Source of the DNA: a bacterium
GTDB lineage: Bacteria; Patescibacteria; Paceibacteria; UBA9973; UBA6065
Length of the DNA stretch: 64,000 bases
Reading direction: 5' to 3'
Assembly (NCBI GenBank): GCA_030680695.1
Contig: JAUXUT010000149.1
Span: forward strand, 434,001-498,000
Shown: positions 17,498-25,986 of the stretch, in pieces
How the letters are laid out: each line of letters opens with the position of its first letter
Position numbering within the stretch: the first letter of the stretch is position 1
Notes under the pieces: model-generated
What the model saw: only the letters and a program-made list of their open reading frames with translations
Database searches by the model: none
Told to the model about the DNA's origin: nothing
Translations under genes and position numbers: made by a program

Positions 17498-18484
17498 CTA
17501 TTTCTTGTGGGAGCCCGAATCCACCTCGTAATTCGTGTTCTGTGCCTCGAAGAAATTCACAAGTTCGAAAACGTCGGTCGAGGTTGCCATCCACTTTGCA
17601 GGGTTGGTGACGTTGTAGTACTTAGGCAGGCCGAGCTCTTCCAATCGCCTATCGCACACATACATCACATACTGGTTCACATAATCGGCGTTGAGACCGA
17701 GGATACCGTTCGGGAACAGGTCCTTGTTGTAATTAACCTCGAGGTTCACACCTTCGACAATGATGTCGCGGATTTCGGTGGCAAATTCTTCAGTTAGAAG
17801 TTCTGCGTTCTCCTCGAGAATATTGTGCACGAGGTTCATTCCGAACTTGAGGTGCAAGGATTCATCGCGGATGACCCAGTTGATCATCGATCCGAAATTG
17901 CGAAGCTGGTTCCTCTGTCGGAACGAAAGCGCCACCATGAAACCAGAATAGAACCAGATACCTTCCATGACGATGTTGGTCGCGATGAGGTTCCTGATGA
18001 AATCCTTCTTGCCGTCGGCAGTTTCAATGTCGAGCGACTCGTCCATCATGCGCTTCATGTACTTCGTGATGAAGTTTTCCTTGGCCTGCATAGAAGGCAC
18101 CTGGAGATGGATGTCGTATATCTTCTCTCGGTCGAATGGGAAGGTCTCGAGCACGTATTCAAATGCCACGCAGTGGTTTGCCTCTTCCCACATTTGCTTC
18201 GCGAGATACAGATGGCATTCCGGCGACTTGAGATACGGATAGATGCCCAGGGCAATCGATCGGTTCACAATGAGCTCGGCCGGGTTGAAGAAGGCCATAA
18301 GAAACTTCACCGCATGACGCTCGTCTTCAGTCATTTTTGCCCAATCTTCAAGATCTTCTTTGAGTGCAATCTCGTGCGGGAACCACGTATTGCGAACAGC
18401 CTGATTGTATAGGTCGTACGCCCACTTGTACCTGAGAGGGTGCAAGTTTACGTCTTCCGGAGATGCTTTACCGATGAGAGCCAT
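17498..18484 (-). CDS. nrdB: ribonucleotide reductase small subunit, class Ic-like
   Basis: 328 aa ferritin-like R2 protein. Metal ligands align as Glu70, Glu101, His104, Glu174, Glu208 and His211, with spacings equal to E. coli NrdB and Chlamydia R2. The first ligand is Glu rather than Asp. The radical-tyrosine position is Phe108 (H104+4, in NHCVAFEY). Both are hallmarks of class Ic enzymes, which use a Mn/Fe cofactor in place of a tyrosyl radical. All carboxylate ligands are kept, which argues against the metal-free class Ie. Pairs with the large subunit gene 49 bases upstream. Confidence 0.9.
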   Translation of the reverse strand: MALIGKASPEDVNLHPLRYKWAYDLYNQAVRNTWFPHEIALKEDLEDWAKMTEDERHAVKFLMAFFNPAELIVNRSIALGIYPYLKSPECHLYLAKQMWEEANHCVAFEYVLETFPFDREKIYDIHLQVPSMQAKENFITKYMKRMMDESLDIETADGKKDFIRNLIATNIVMEGIWFYSGFMVALSFRQRNQLRNFGSMINWVIRDESLHLKFGMNLVHNILEENAELLTEEFATEIRDIIVEGVNLEVNYNKDLFPNGILGLNADYVNQYVMYVCDRRLEELGLPKYYNVTNPAKWMATSTDVFELVNFFEAQNTNYEVDSGSHKK

Positions 18485-18533
18485 ATGGATGTCTGTTAGT
18501 CCTTCTTATTAATATATCTGGATGGCGAACACT

Positions 18534-21215
18534 TTACTGGCAACTGTCGCACTGCGCAAGCTCGGCTGGATCGGTCGGGCATGTCTTGTTGCCGGCAATG
18601 ATGACGCGGCGAGCTGGCTGTTCAGCAGGAACGGCCGCCGCGAGGTCTGAAAGCGATTGATACCTTGTAGGTTGGGCTGGAGCGGTAAATGCCGCCTGTA
18701 CAGGAACCTCGACTGGTTTTGCCATAATAGGTGCTGGATCAGGCGCACGCATCGGTGCTGGCTCGACGATATCGAGAGACTTCTGAAGAGGTGCTTCAAA
18801 CGGTTTTTTCTCTGGAGCACCAGCCATCATTGTTGAGACGGCGGCAAAGCCCTTCTTGCCCATAGCCTCGGCCTTGTTGACGCGAACCGTGGACTGTTCG
18901 GCAGTGTGGCGCGGCTTCATGTGGAGGTAATAGGTAGTCTTCACACCCTTTTCCCATGCAGCGGTGTAAATTTTCATGGTTTCCTCGACGTCGCGGGTTT
19001 CAAGGTACATATTTCTCGAGATGGCCTGATCTATCCACTTCTGTGCTCGAGCCGCAACTTCAATGAATGCGTGTGGCGACGTTGTGAACGAGGTCTTATA
19101 GATATCCTTGATGTGCTGTGGGATGCCCTCGATGAAAGAGATGTCGCCTTGGCTCTCTATAATCTGTCCGCGGACCTTCTCCCAAAGTCCCATGTTCTTG
19201 AGGTCGCGGACAAGATTGTGGTTGATGTCCATGTACTTGCCTGAAATCTTGTTGCGCGAGAAAACCTGAGCGAAACGAGGATCCATGCCTGGGGTCGTTC
19301 CGGCGACGAGACCGATGTTCGCATTAGGAGCAATGGCCATGAGTGTCGCGTTGCGAATTCCCTGCTTAACCTTGGCACGAAGCACATCCCAATTGAGACC
19401 CTTGTGCCTCGAGTCCTTTGATACAGTCACCGTGCGACCGCGGTCTTCTTCGAGAGCCTTGATGGTATCAATCGGCACCATTCCCTGCGACCATCGTGAT
19501 CCAGCGAAATTCGGATATGCGCCGCGGGTCTTGGCCAAATTCGCCGACTCGTCAATCGCCATATACGATACAAACTCGAAAACGCGGTCTGCGAAATCCC
19601 ATGCATGTTCGGAATCATATGAAAGACCGAGCTTCTCGAATACGTCAGCGAGTCCCATGACGCCGAGGCCAATGGCGCGGTTCTCCTTGTCGGACCTGAT
19701 GGCCTCTGGAATCGGGAGCTTGTTGATGTCGATGAGATTGTCGAGCTGGCGGACAGCAAGGCGTACAGATTCTTCGAGCTTTGGCCAATTGACTTCCTTG
19801 TTCACAACATGCACGCCGAGGTTCACCGAGATAAGGTTACAGACGGCGACGTTGTCCTTGTCCTGTGGGAGGCAAATCTCCGTGCAGAGGTTCGACATAT
19901 GAATCGTACCGGTGTTGTTATTCAAGGCACGGAGGTTAATTGGATCCTTCCAGGTAATCCATGGGTGTGAAGTGGACTGGAGGGCGGTCAAAATATGGCG
20001 CCACTGCTCGGCTGCCGGGACTTTTTTGTATGTACGAAGCTCTCCCCTCTCTGCCTTGGCCACATATTCCTTGTATCGAACAGAAAATGCTGCCCCGTAA
20101 AGCTCGTTTAGGTCTGCGGTCTCTGCAGGGTCGAACATATACCAATCCTGGCCGGAAATAACGCGTTTCATGAACTCATCAGAAAGGTAGGCCGCGGTAT
20201 TGGCCGTTCGCATGCGGAGATAGTCATCGCCAGCGTTGTGCTTCCAGTCAATAAACTCTGGGAAATCGAGGTGCCAGTTTTCCATATAGAAACAGAGCGC
20301 GCCCTTCTTCTTGCCGCCACGCTGAATCGCGCGAATCGCGGTGTCAATGATTTTTGCAAATGTAGTCGGACCAGTTGATGCACCACCGAAGTTTGATTTG
20401 AGCGGAGAACCAGTCGCGCGAAGTTTTGTCACCGATGCGCCGATACCACCAGATGATTTGGACAGCAACATGACATCAGACACAGTCTTTGCGATATGTT
20501 CCATGTCATCGTGCATTTCGAGAAGGAAACAATTTGAAAGAGATGGACGATTAGTTCCTGCTGCAAGGTTGGTAGATCCGCCAGCGATGAATTCATGTCG
20601 AGACATCTTGTCATAAAAACGAATCGCCCATTCTGTAGGATTTTCTTCGTTGTATGAAAGCCCCATCGCGATGCGCATAAAAAGATATTGAGGAGTCTCT
20701 GTGACACCTTGCTTCATATCGCGGATCGAATATCGATTCATGAGACCGTCGACGCCCGAGTAAAGGAAGAAATCATCGCGCTCGAGCTTCAAGGCATCAG
20801 CGAGTTTTTCGATATCATATTTCGCCATCATGTCTGGATGAAGGCGGTTCGCCGCGACACCATTCTTTATGTACGAGATGAAGCCGTCGCGATGCTTTTG
20901 GGCCAATTCCGCAGGATTTTCAGTGTCATAGTCGCCCAAAACTTTCTTGTACACGGTCTTGAGGAGGAGCCTGGTTGCGACTTTGTCGAAATCGGTGTCC
21001 TGCTGAATGTTCTGGATGGCCGCGTTGATGGTGGCCTTGTCCAATTCCTCGGTCGACATGCCATCATACATCGTTACGCGTGTGTCCGTCGCAATCTGCG
21101 TTACGAGCGAGATCTGGTCTTCGAGACCAGTAGCAGCCCGTTCGATAGAACGGTTGATCTTGTCGGCATTGAAAAGCTCTTTGGTGCCGTCTCGCTTCGT
21201 AATAAAGATATTCAT
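18534..21215 (-). CDS. nrdA: ribonucleotide reductase large subunit (class I)
   Basis: 893 aa. An N-terminal ATP-cone (KRDGTKELFNADKINRSIER, 7-95) is followed by the barrel with redox Cys in LSNCFLLEM and radical-site Cys in NLCTEICLPQ. A Pro-rich linker (about 800-860) leads to the C-terminal C-x2-C shuttle pair (CDSCQ). Reduces ribonucleotides to deoxyribonucleotides with the small subunit next door. A repeated TTTTCCCAC-type element lies about 90-145 bases upstream. Confidence 0.93.
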   Translation of the reverse strand: MNIFITKRDGTKELFNADKINRSIERAATGLEDQISLVTQIATDTRVTMYDGMSTEELDKATINAAIQNIQQDTDFDKVATRLLLKTVYKKVLGDYDTENPAELAQKHRDGFISYIKNGVAANRLHPDMMAKYDIEKLADALKLERDDFFLYSGVDGLMNRYSIRDMKQGVTETPQYLFMRIAMGLSYNEENPTEWAIRFYDKMSRHEFIAGGSTNLAAGTNRPSLSNCFLLEMHDDMEHIAKTVSDVMLLSKSSGGIGASVTKLRATGSPLKSNFGGASTGPTTFAKIIDTAIRAIQRGGKKKGALCFYMENWHLDFPEFIDWKHNAGDDYLRMRTANTAAYLSDEFMKRVISGQDWYMFDPAETADLNELYGAAFSVRYKEYVAKAERGELRTYKKVPAAEQWRHILTALQSTSHPWITWKDPINLRALNNNTGTIHMSNLCTEICLPQDKDNVAVCNLISVNLGVHVVNKEVNWPKLEESVRLAVRQLDNLIDINKLPIPEAIRSDKENRAIGLGVMGLADVFEKLGLSYDSEHAWDFADRVFEFVSYMAIDESANLAKTRGAYPNFAGSRWSQGMVPIDTIKALEEDRGRTVTVSKDSRHKGLNWDVLRAKVKQGIRNATLMAIAPNANIGLVAGTTPGMDPRFAQVFSRNKISGKYMDINHNLVRDLKNMGLWEKVRGQIIESQGDISFIEGIPQHIKDIYKTSFTTSPHAFIEVAARAQKWIDQAISRNMYLETRDVEETMKIYTAAWEKGVKTTYYLHMKPRHTAEQSTVRVNKAEAMGKKGFAAVSTMMAGAPEKKPFEAPLQKSLDIVEPAPMRAPDPAPIMAKPVEVPVQAAFTAPAQPTRYQSLSDLAAAVPAEQPARRVIIAGNKTCPTDPAELAQCDSCQ

Positions 21216-21303
21216 TCGCAGATCGTTAATGGCTGACGCTAATAATTTTTCGTTCAGTCCATTCTACACTGCATTTTTTTTCAAGAGAATATTTTTTCTT
21301 GTT

Positions 21304-21359
21304 TTTTTCCCACTACGATATGACCGGTGGGAAAAGTAAATATTAAGGTTTTCCCACCG
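21304..21359. promoter_or_regulatory. three copies of a TTTTCCCAC motif upstream of nrdA
   Basis: Copies: TTTTTCCCAC at 21304-21313, CGGTGGGAAAA (reverse) at 21325-21335, and TTTTCCCACCG at 21349-21359. The last two form an 11-bp inverted repeat over a 13-base spacer. Placement suggests an operator for the nrd genes; it does not look like a canonical NrdR box. The rest of 21216-21459 is non-coding. Confidence 0.4.
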
Positions 21360-21459
21360 TATGAAAACGGCGAATCGGCTCGTCCGTTTAGAAGAAGTTT
21401 CGAAGAATCGAAATCACTTTTAGAGAGATATGAATGAACTAAAGGTGAGAAAAAGCCAG

Positions 21460-21921
21460 TTAAAGTCGTATTTCCGTGAGGTCCCCTTTTTTGACACCTA
21501 GCCTGTCGAGAGTCCCTGCCACAAACTCGACTACGTACCTTGCCGGAGCATCAGGATAGAAAGATTCCGGGAATGTCTGTGGTGAAACGTTGCGCGCAAA
21601 CGATATCACACGCATGGAATCATCGAGAAACAAAATGTCGATTGAGAAACGCATATCTTTCATCCAGAATCCGACAAGCTCGGGTCGATCAAATATAAAA
21701 ACCATCGCTTGCCCTGCGCCCAAAGACTCCCTTCCGCTCAATCCTTTCTTTCGCAACGCAGGCGTGTCAGAAATAATGGCCTTGAATTCAGTGCCACGGA
21801 TGGTGAAAGACGGTTCTAATACAATCGCCGCGGATTTCTGGTTAACATCAGCCCTAAAATAAAACCCTGCACCGATGAGGATAAGTCCAAGCCCCGCTAT
21901 TATGAATGGCTGAACTTTCAT
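21460..21921 (-). CDS. DUF192 family protein, membrane-anchored
   Basis: 153 aa: one N-terminal membrane anchor (5-23), then the DUF192 beta-barrel with RKKGLSGRESLGAGQAMVF and FWMKDMRFSIDILFLD. Function of the family is not established. Follows gatB by 11 bases on the same strand. Confidence 0.8.
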   Translation of the reverse strand: MKVQPFIIAGLGLILIGAGFYFRADVNQKSAAIVLEPSFTIRGTEFKAIISDTPALRKKGLSGRESLGAGQAMVFIFDRPELVGFWMKDMRFSIDILFLDDSMRVISFARNVSPQTFPESFYPDAPARYVVEFVAGTLDRLGVKKGDLTEIRL

Positions 21922-21932
21922 AAATTAAATCT

Positions 21933-23384
21933 CTACGCGAGAATCGCGAGAAGTGCGGCTTTAAGCATCTCTGGGTTTGCTGAACCTTTCGACTTTTTCA
22001 TTCCTTGTCCAACAAGGAACATGAGCGACGCCTGCTTGCCCTTCTTGTACTCCTCGACGGCGACCGGATTTTCGGCAACGACTTCATCTGCGATTTTTTT
22101 GATCGCACCTTCGTCAGATTTCTGGAGAAGGTCGCGTGTCTCAGCAATCTTCATTGGCTCGCCTCCTTCGTCGAACATGACGGCGAGAATATCCTTTGCG
22201 CCGCGCGACGAAACCTTTTTGCCCTCGATCATCTGGATGAGCGATGCGAATTCTTTTGGTCCAAATGGAAGCTCTGCGATAAGCGCCTCCTTGCCTTCGC
22301 CGTGTTTCTTCTTGATGAGACCAAGCAAATCAGAGGCGATGTAGTTTGATGCGAGCACCGACGCGCCTGCCGCCTCGAAGAAATCCGCGACTTCCGGATT
22401 ATGAACATATATATGTATCTCGACAGGTTTGAGGCCAAGCTTCGCGTATCGCTCGCGTTTTTCGTTTGGCAATTCAGGCAAGGATTTTCTGAGGTTATCG
22501 GCCGAAAATTCAGGGATTTCAGATATCTTAAGCTTTGGCAGGTCTGGGTCTGGGAAATACCTATAATCATGGCTATCTTCCTTCTTTCTTTGGGAATATG
22601 TCGAGCCCTTCCCATCGTCCCATCCGCGAGTTTCTTGAACGATTGTCTCGCCATTTTCAATGGCCTGAATATGGCGCTTGGTCTCGTATTCAATGGCCTT
22701 TTCTGCGGCCTTAAACGAGTTGAGATTTTTTACCTCGACCTTGGTGCCAAACTTCTTGGCGGCGGTATCTTCCTCGCTCGCGACAGAAATATTTACCTCG
22801 ACACGCATCTCGCCCTTTTCCATGTTCGCTTCAGAAACACCAAGGGTTCGCAAAAGAAGCTGCAATTCACGGCCAAAGTCACCAGCCTGTTCGGCCGAAT
22901 GAATAACCGGTTCGGTGACAAGCTCCATCAAAGGCACACCAGCACGATTGAAGTCAACGAGAGAATAGTCGCTTTGTCCGCCGCGCTCATCCTGGCTGTC
23001 GTGAACAGATGATGCAGTGTCCTCTTCAAGGTGTACGCGAGTAATCTGCACGCCAGAAACCTCACCACCTGATACGAGCGGATATTTGTATTGAGAAAGT
23101 TGATAGCCCTTCGGAATGTCAGGATAAAAATAGTTTTTGCGATCGAACTCCGTGAAATCAGCGAGCGTCGCGCCAATGGCCGTGCCAACACGCAAAACGG
23201 ACTCGACTGCCTTTTTGTTGATGACCGGCAAGGTTCCTGGGTGACCCATGCAGATCGGACACACGTTCGCGTTCGGTTCGCTCGTGAACGGCGCGTTCGC
23301 GCACGCGCAAAACATCTTGGTTGCCGTTTTGAGCTCGGCGTGTATTTCGAGGCCGATGGTCGGGATGTAGGTTTTCATCATCAT
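21933..23384 (-). CDS. gatB: aspartyl/glutamyl-tRNA amidotransferase subunit B
   Basis: 483 aa. GatB catalytic core (PTIGLEIHAELKTATKMFC, CPICMGHPGTLPVINKKAV, DFNRAGVPLMELVTEPV) plus the C-terminal YqeY-like tail. Transamidates mischarged Glu-tRNA(Gln) and Asp-tRNA(Asn) with GatA and GatC. The ATG overlaps the TGA stop of the DGR reverse transcriptase (sequence CCATGATG), so the two genes are in one transcript and possibly translationally coupled. Confidence 0.93.
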   Translation of the reverse strand: MMMKTYIPTIGLEIHAELKTATKMFCACANAPFTSEPNANVCPICMGHPGTLPVINKKAVESVLRVGTAIGATLADFTEFDRKNYFYPDIPKGYQLSQYKYPLVSGGEVSGVQITRVHLEEDTASSVHDSQDERGGQSDYSLVDFNRAGVPLMELVTEPVIHSAEQAGDFGRELQLLLRTLGVSEANMEKGEMRVEVNISVASEEDTAAKKFGTKVEVKNLNSFKAAEKAIEYETKRHIQAIENGETIVQETRGWDDGKGSTYSQRKKEDSHDYRYFPDPDLPKLKISEIPEFSADNLRKSLPELPNEKRERYAKLGLKPVEIHIYVHNPEVADFFEAAGASVLASNYIASDLLGLIKKKHGEGKEALIAELPFGPKEFASLIQMIEGKKVSSRGAKDILAVMFDEGGEPMKIAETRDLLQKSDEGAIKKIADEVVAENPVAVEEYKKGKQASLMFLVGQGMKKSKGSANPEMLKAALLAILA

Positions 23385-24405
23385 GGTTTTAGCATTCTAT
23401 CACACAGGCCGTCAATCTCTTTTTCTATCATCTTACCCTTGCAATGCAGGAGCATGCCTTTGTACGAGGCCTGATTTTTCCCGTTTACCTTCTTTAAAAT
23501 CCTCCGCTTTGTCTTCGTTCTCAAAACGTTTCTATGCGGCAACACGACGTATCCTAGGAAATCGATTCCCTGTCTCGCTTTGCGAATAGAGACCTTGTTT
23601 GGGTGAAGCTCCAATTCCAATTCTTCTGACAAGAATCGTCTAATCTGCGGAAGGTGCGATTCAAGAACATCTATATTCTGCTCGACTATGACGAAATCGT
23701 CGCAATATCTGGCATAATACCTAGCCTTCAGAATATGTTTTGCGAACTGATCGAATTCATCCATATATACATTAGCGAACAACTGACTTGTCACATTGCC
23801 TAGAGGCAGTCCCTTTCCAGGGCTTTTGTCGAAGCTCGCGAGTATTGTTTTGATAAGCTCCATCGTCCTCGCATCTGAAACACTCTCACTGATAAGAAGC
23901 GAAAGAATTTTGTGATCTATCGAATCGAAGAATTTGCGAACATCGCATTTGAGGCACCATGCCTGTCTTGTCCAGTTTCTTGTCGCTTTGCGAATAAAAA
24001 TCTCAAGCCTCCTGGCACCCCGATGCGTTCCTTTGAAATTACGTGACGAATACGAATCAAATATGAAACCTTTGTCGAACGTCGGGTAAAGAACCCTGTA
24101 TACCGCTTGATGAACAACTCGATCGCGGACGCTCGCTTTGTGTATATGCCGAAGCTTGGGATCTTTTACGTAGAATGCTTCGTAGAGTTCTGGCCTATAT
24201 GTTCCCTCTGACAACTCTCGATGAAGATTGAAAAGATTGTCTTCTAAGGTAAACTCAAACCGCGCCACATCAGTCTTTTTCCTTTTGCCTTTTCGGAATT
24301 CCTTCCACGCAACAAAAAGATTCTCAACCGAAATTATTCGATCATACGTATCATGAAAAATACCCCCCCACTCCTTCCGACAGCTTCGATGTTCCTCTCG
24401 TTCAT
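23381..24405 (-). CDS. DGR reverse transcriptase (frame broken near start)
   Basis: RT core shows SVRDRVVHQAVYRVL, a catalytic aspartate block CDVRKFFDSID, the DGR-type LPLGNVTSQ (in place of the QG found in most RTs), the YCDD active site in RYYARYCDDFVIV, and IDFLGYVVLPH. No maturase or group II intron domain. Conserved N-terminal residues (DTYDRIISVENLFVAWKEFR) lie upstream of the first usable GTG at 24268, but no ATG is in that frame. One extra base in the G7 run (24363-24369) links them to ATG 24405, giving about 341 aa, a normal length for DGR RTs. As written, either an odd start is used or the gene is off. Confidence 0.88.
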
Positions 24406-24750
24406 GCGCTTAGAAATCTATATAAGGAAGTCTACATGTCGTCGGGCAAAATCCCAAAGCGCGACAAACTCGGGATCTATCGAGAAATAGAAGAAACCAC
24501 ACTCGAAACGTTCAAGCTCGTTATAGACGCAGTGTACAAGCCTCGTCATTTGAAACGACCAATCCTAGAGCAAGCCCGTATACGAATAGAGCTTGTTAAA
24601 CAACTGGTGCGGACAGCTCACGAAATCAAGTCTCTCGAAGAAAGAAATTACCTCCGATTCGCAGAAATACTTCAGGAAATCTCAAAAATGGCGAATGGCT
24701 GGATCAAATACCTCGATACGCAAAATCCTCCTGTTCAAGGGAGGATGTGA
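24353..24750 (+). CDS. DGR accessory protein Avd (frame broken near start)
   Basis: Helical protein of the Avd/S23 four-helix-bundle type: basic IPKRDKLGIYREIEETTLET, LIRIELVKQLVRTAHEIKSL-like third helix and EISKMANGWIKYL end. The intact frame with ATG starts at 24436 (104 aa), but the typical first helix (DVPLVHALRNLYKEVY) is encoded upstream in the same frame without a start. One extra C in the C7 run would join it to ATG 24353 and give 132 aa, near the usual Avd size. Avd binds the RT and aids mutagenic cDNA synthesis. It is on the strand opposite to RT, TR and target gene, and its 5' end overlaps that of the RT by about 53 bases. Confidence 0.75.
24363..24369. other. C7/G7 homopolymer that breaks both RT and Avd frames
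   Basis: A run of seven C lies inside the 5' overlap of the divergent RT and Avd genes. With eight C both genes gain an in-frame ATG (24405 minus for RT, 24353 plus for Avd) and the conserved first helix or N-terminus is restored in each. Confidence 0.8.
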
Positions 24751-24758
24751 TGCGAGAG

Positions 24759-24876
24759 ACTTCTCGACGAGCCCCAATGTTACCATTCCGATTCTGCGGA
24801 TTGCACCTGTTCACGTTCACGTTGCCGTCGTCGTTGCGGTTCACGTTCGGCACGTCACCATCGGAATACCGGGAAT
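24759..24876 (-). repeat. DGR template repeat (TR)
   Basis: About 118 bases matching the variable repeat 356 bases to the right. In coding sense it is rich in AAC codons; the translated core reads DVPNVNRNDDGNVNVNR. All 16 clear differences from VR fall on TR adenines. It lies between the target gene and the RT in the target's orientation. A TATACT at 24954-24959 (minus) may start the TR transcript. The open frame through TR is not a gene. Confidence 0.93.
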
Positions 24877-25044
24877 CATCGTCTGCTTTCATCCGTCCAT
24901 ATCACCGAGGGTCTTTTACAAAATCCTCTGTGTTAGTTCCCCGAACGAGGCGTAGTATAGAGAAAGCAGGCAGTTTCTTTGTGGCAAATCGCTGTCAGAA
25001 AATTTTCCGATCGATTTAACAGCCATGATTATTATACAAAAGAA

Positions 25045-25080
25045 AAGAGCGTTTCAAACTCGGAAGTTTGAAACGCTCTT
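25045..25080 (-). terminator. 16-bp hairpin just past the variable repeat
   Basis: Perfect stem AAGAGCGTTTCAAACT / AGTTTGAAACGCTCTT with loop CGGA, starting 34 bases past VR. In the minus direction TTCTTTTG follows, so it can terminate the target gene. In the Bordetella phage DGR a hairpin downstream of VR is needed for efficient homing, so a double role is possible. Confidence 0.7.
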
Positions 25081-25107
25081 GAAGGGAACAAGTTTTGAGG
25101 AACGAGA

Positions 25108-25827
25108 TTACCGAACTACTCGACGAGCCCCAATGTAACCATCCCGACGCTGCGGATAGCACCCGGACACGTGCACGCGGCCGTCGTCGAAGCGGGACAC
25201 GTACGGCACGTCACCATCGGAATACCGGGAAGACGCACATAGCGTATACGTCTTGACGTCTAGGTGTTCGCCGGTCTCGCTCCAATACTTGAAACCATGG
25301 AGGAGGCGTTCGAGCAAACTCTCGGTATCCTCAGGACGTTCGACGTCGAGCGCCGATTTCCCAAGGAGGTCCTTGTCGGCTTCCTGGTCGTCGCGAACCC
25401 AGATCGCGTAGGTCTCTTTGACCTCTCCATGTTCGGATTCCTGCATGACGCTTTCGATGCTGATGTCTTCACCGCACCATTTCCACGAGGAGAAATGTTT
25501 CTTTCCCTTCTCGTAGATCTGGTTAATGGAGACATCTTTGGCGACGACGATGAGGCGGTCAAAGCCCGCGACGTAGTCGGGGATTCTGACCCCATCCATG
25601 TCGAGGACGATGCCGAAGAACTTCTGGTAGAAGTCCTTCCAGTCCGCGATTTGGACGCCGATGTTCGGCAAGTTATTTTTTTCGGCCTCGGGCATGAGCG
25701 CCTCACGAATAACCTTGCCGAACCCTTTCGGATTCTCGATCCAGCCCTGGGCGACATCTTCCGGCATATCGAGGGCGACTTGCTTGGCAAACAGAGCAAT
25801 GAGCTCTGAGGTTTGACCATTTGTCAT
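25108..25827 (-). CDS. DGR target (variable) protein with C-type-lectin-like end
   Basis: 239 aa, no signal peptide or membrane segment, so probably cytosolic. Residues 1-190 form a domain I do not recognise. The last 40 residues (about 199-238) are the variable repeat: CASSRYSDGDV, then RFDDGRVHV, CYPQRRDGY and IGARR. Fixed Gly/Asp/Cys positions alternate with residues encoded by AAC in the template, as in C-type-lectin-fold DGR targets. Twelve residues differ from the template: mostly Asn to Tyr, Ser, Phe, Arg, His or Asp, plus Arg to Gly and Glu to Val. Stop codon lies four bases past VR. Likely a diversified binding protein; the ligand is unknown. Confidence 0.85.
   Translation of the reverse strand: MTNGQTSELIALFAKQVALDMPEDVAQGWIENPKGFGKVIREALMPEAEKNNLPNIGVQIADWKDFYQKFFGIVLDMDGVRIPDYVAGFDRLIVVAKDVSINQIYEKGKKHFSSWKWCGEDISIESVMQESEHGEVKETYAIWVRDDQEADKDLLGKSALDVERPEDTESLLERLLHGFKYWSETGEHLDVKTYTLCASSRYSDGDVPYVSRFDDGRVHVSGCYPQRRDGYIGARRVVR
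25115..25232 (-). repeat. DGR variable repeat (VR)
   Basis: Pairs with TR at 24759-24876 over about 118 bases. Coding-strand adenines of TR are replaced by any base here, while the non-A positions are identical between the ends. About 17-18 of some 32 TR adenines have changed. Ends four bases before the target-gene stop. Confidence 0.93.
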
Positions 25828-25887
25828 GTGTAAGAACGCATTCGATCGCGGACCATATCATCCCAATACGGGTGAGTGATGGCGTAC

Positions 25888-25954
25888 AATCAGATGCGAA
25901 TTTTGGACGATTCTGTGAAAACCGTGTAAAACAGGCCAAAATTCGCATCTGATT
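25888..25954 (-). repeat. 19-bp inverted repeat in the 5' leader of the DGR target gene
   Basis: Perfect arms 25888-25906 and 25936-25954 (starting AATCAGATGCGAATTTTGG) around 29 bases. It lies between the promoter (25987-26015) and the start codon (25827), so it would fold in the mRNA leader. No T-run follows, so it is not an obvious terminator. Confidence 0.65.
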
Positions 25955-25986
25955 AGCAGATATCTCAAAGTGCTATACCTCTTGTA

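Noticed and set aside
23381..24405. Group II intron maturase
   Set aside because: No maturase or endonuclease domain and no intron domain V; the GNVTSQ motif and adjacent TR/VR fit a DGR.
24704..24892. 62-codon minus-strand reading frame
   Set aside because: It is the DGR template repeat read as protein; the adenine pattern and lack of an independent gene signal explain it.
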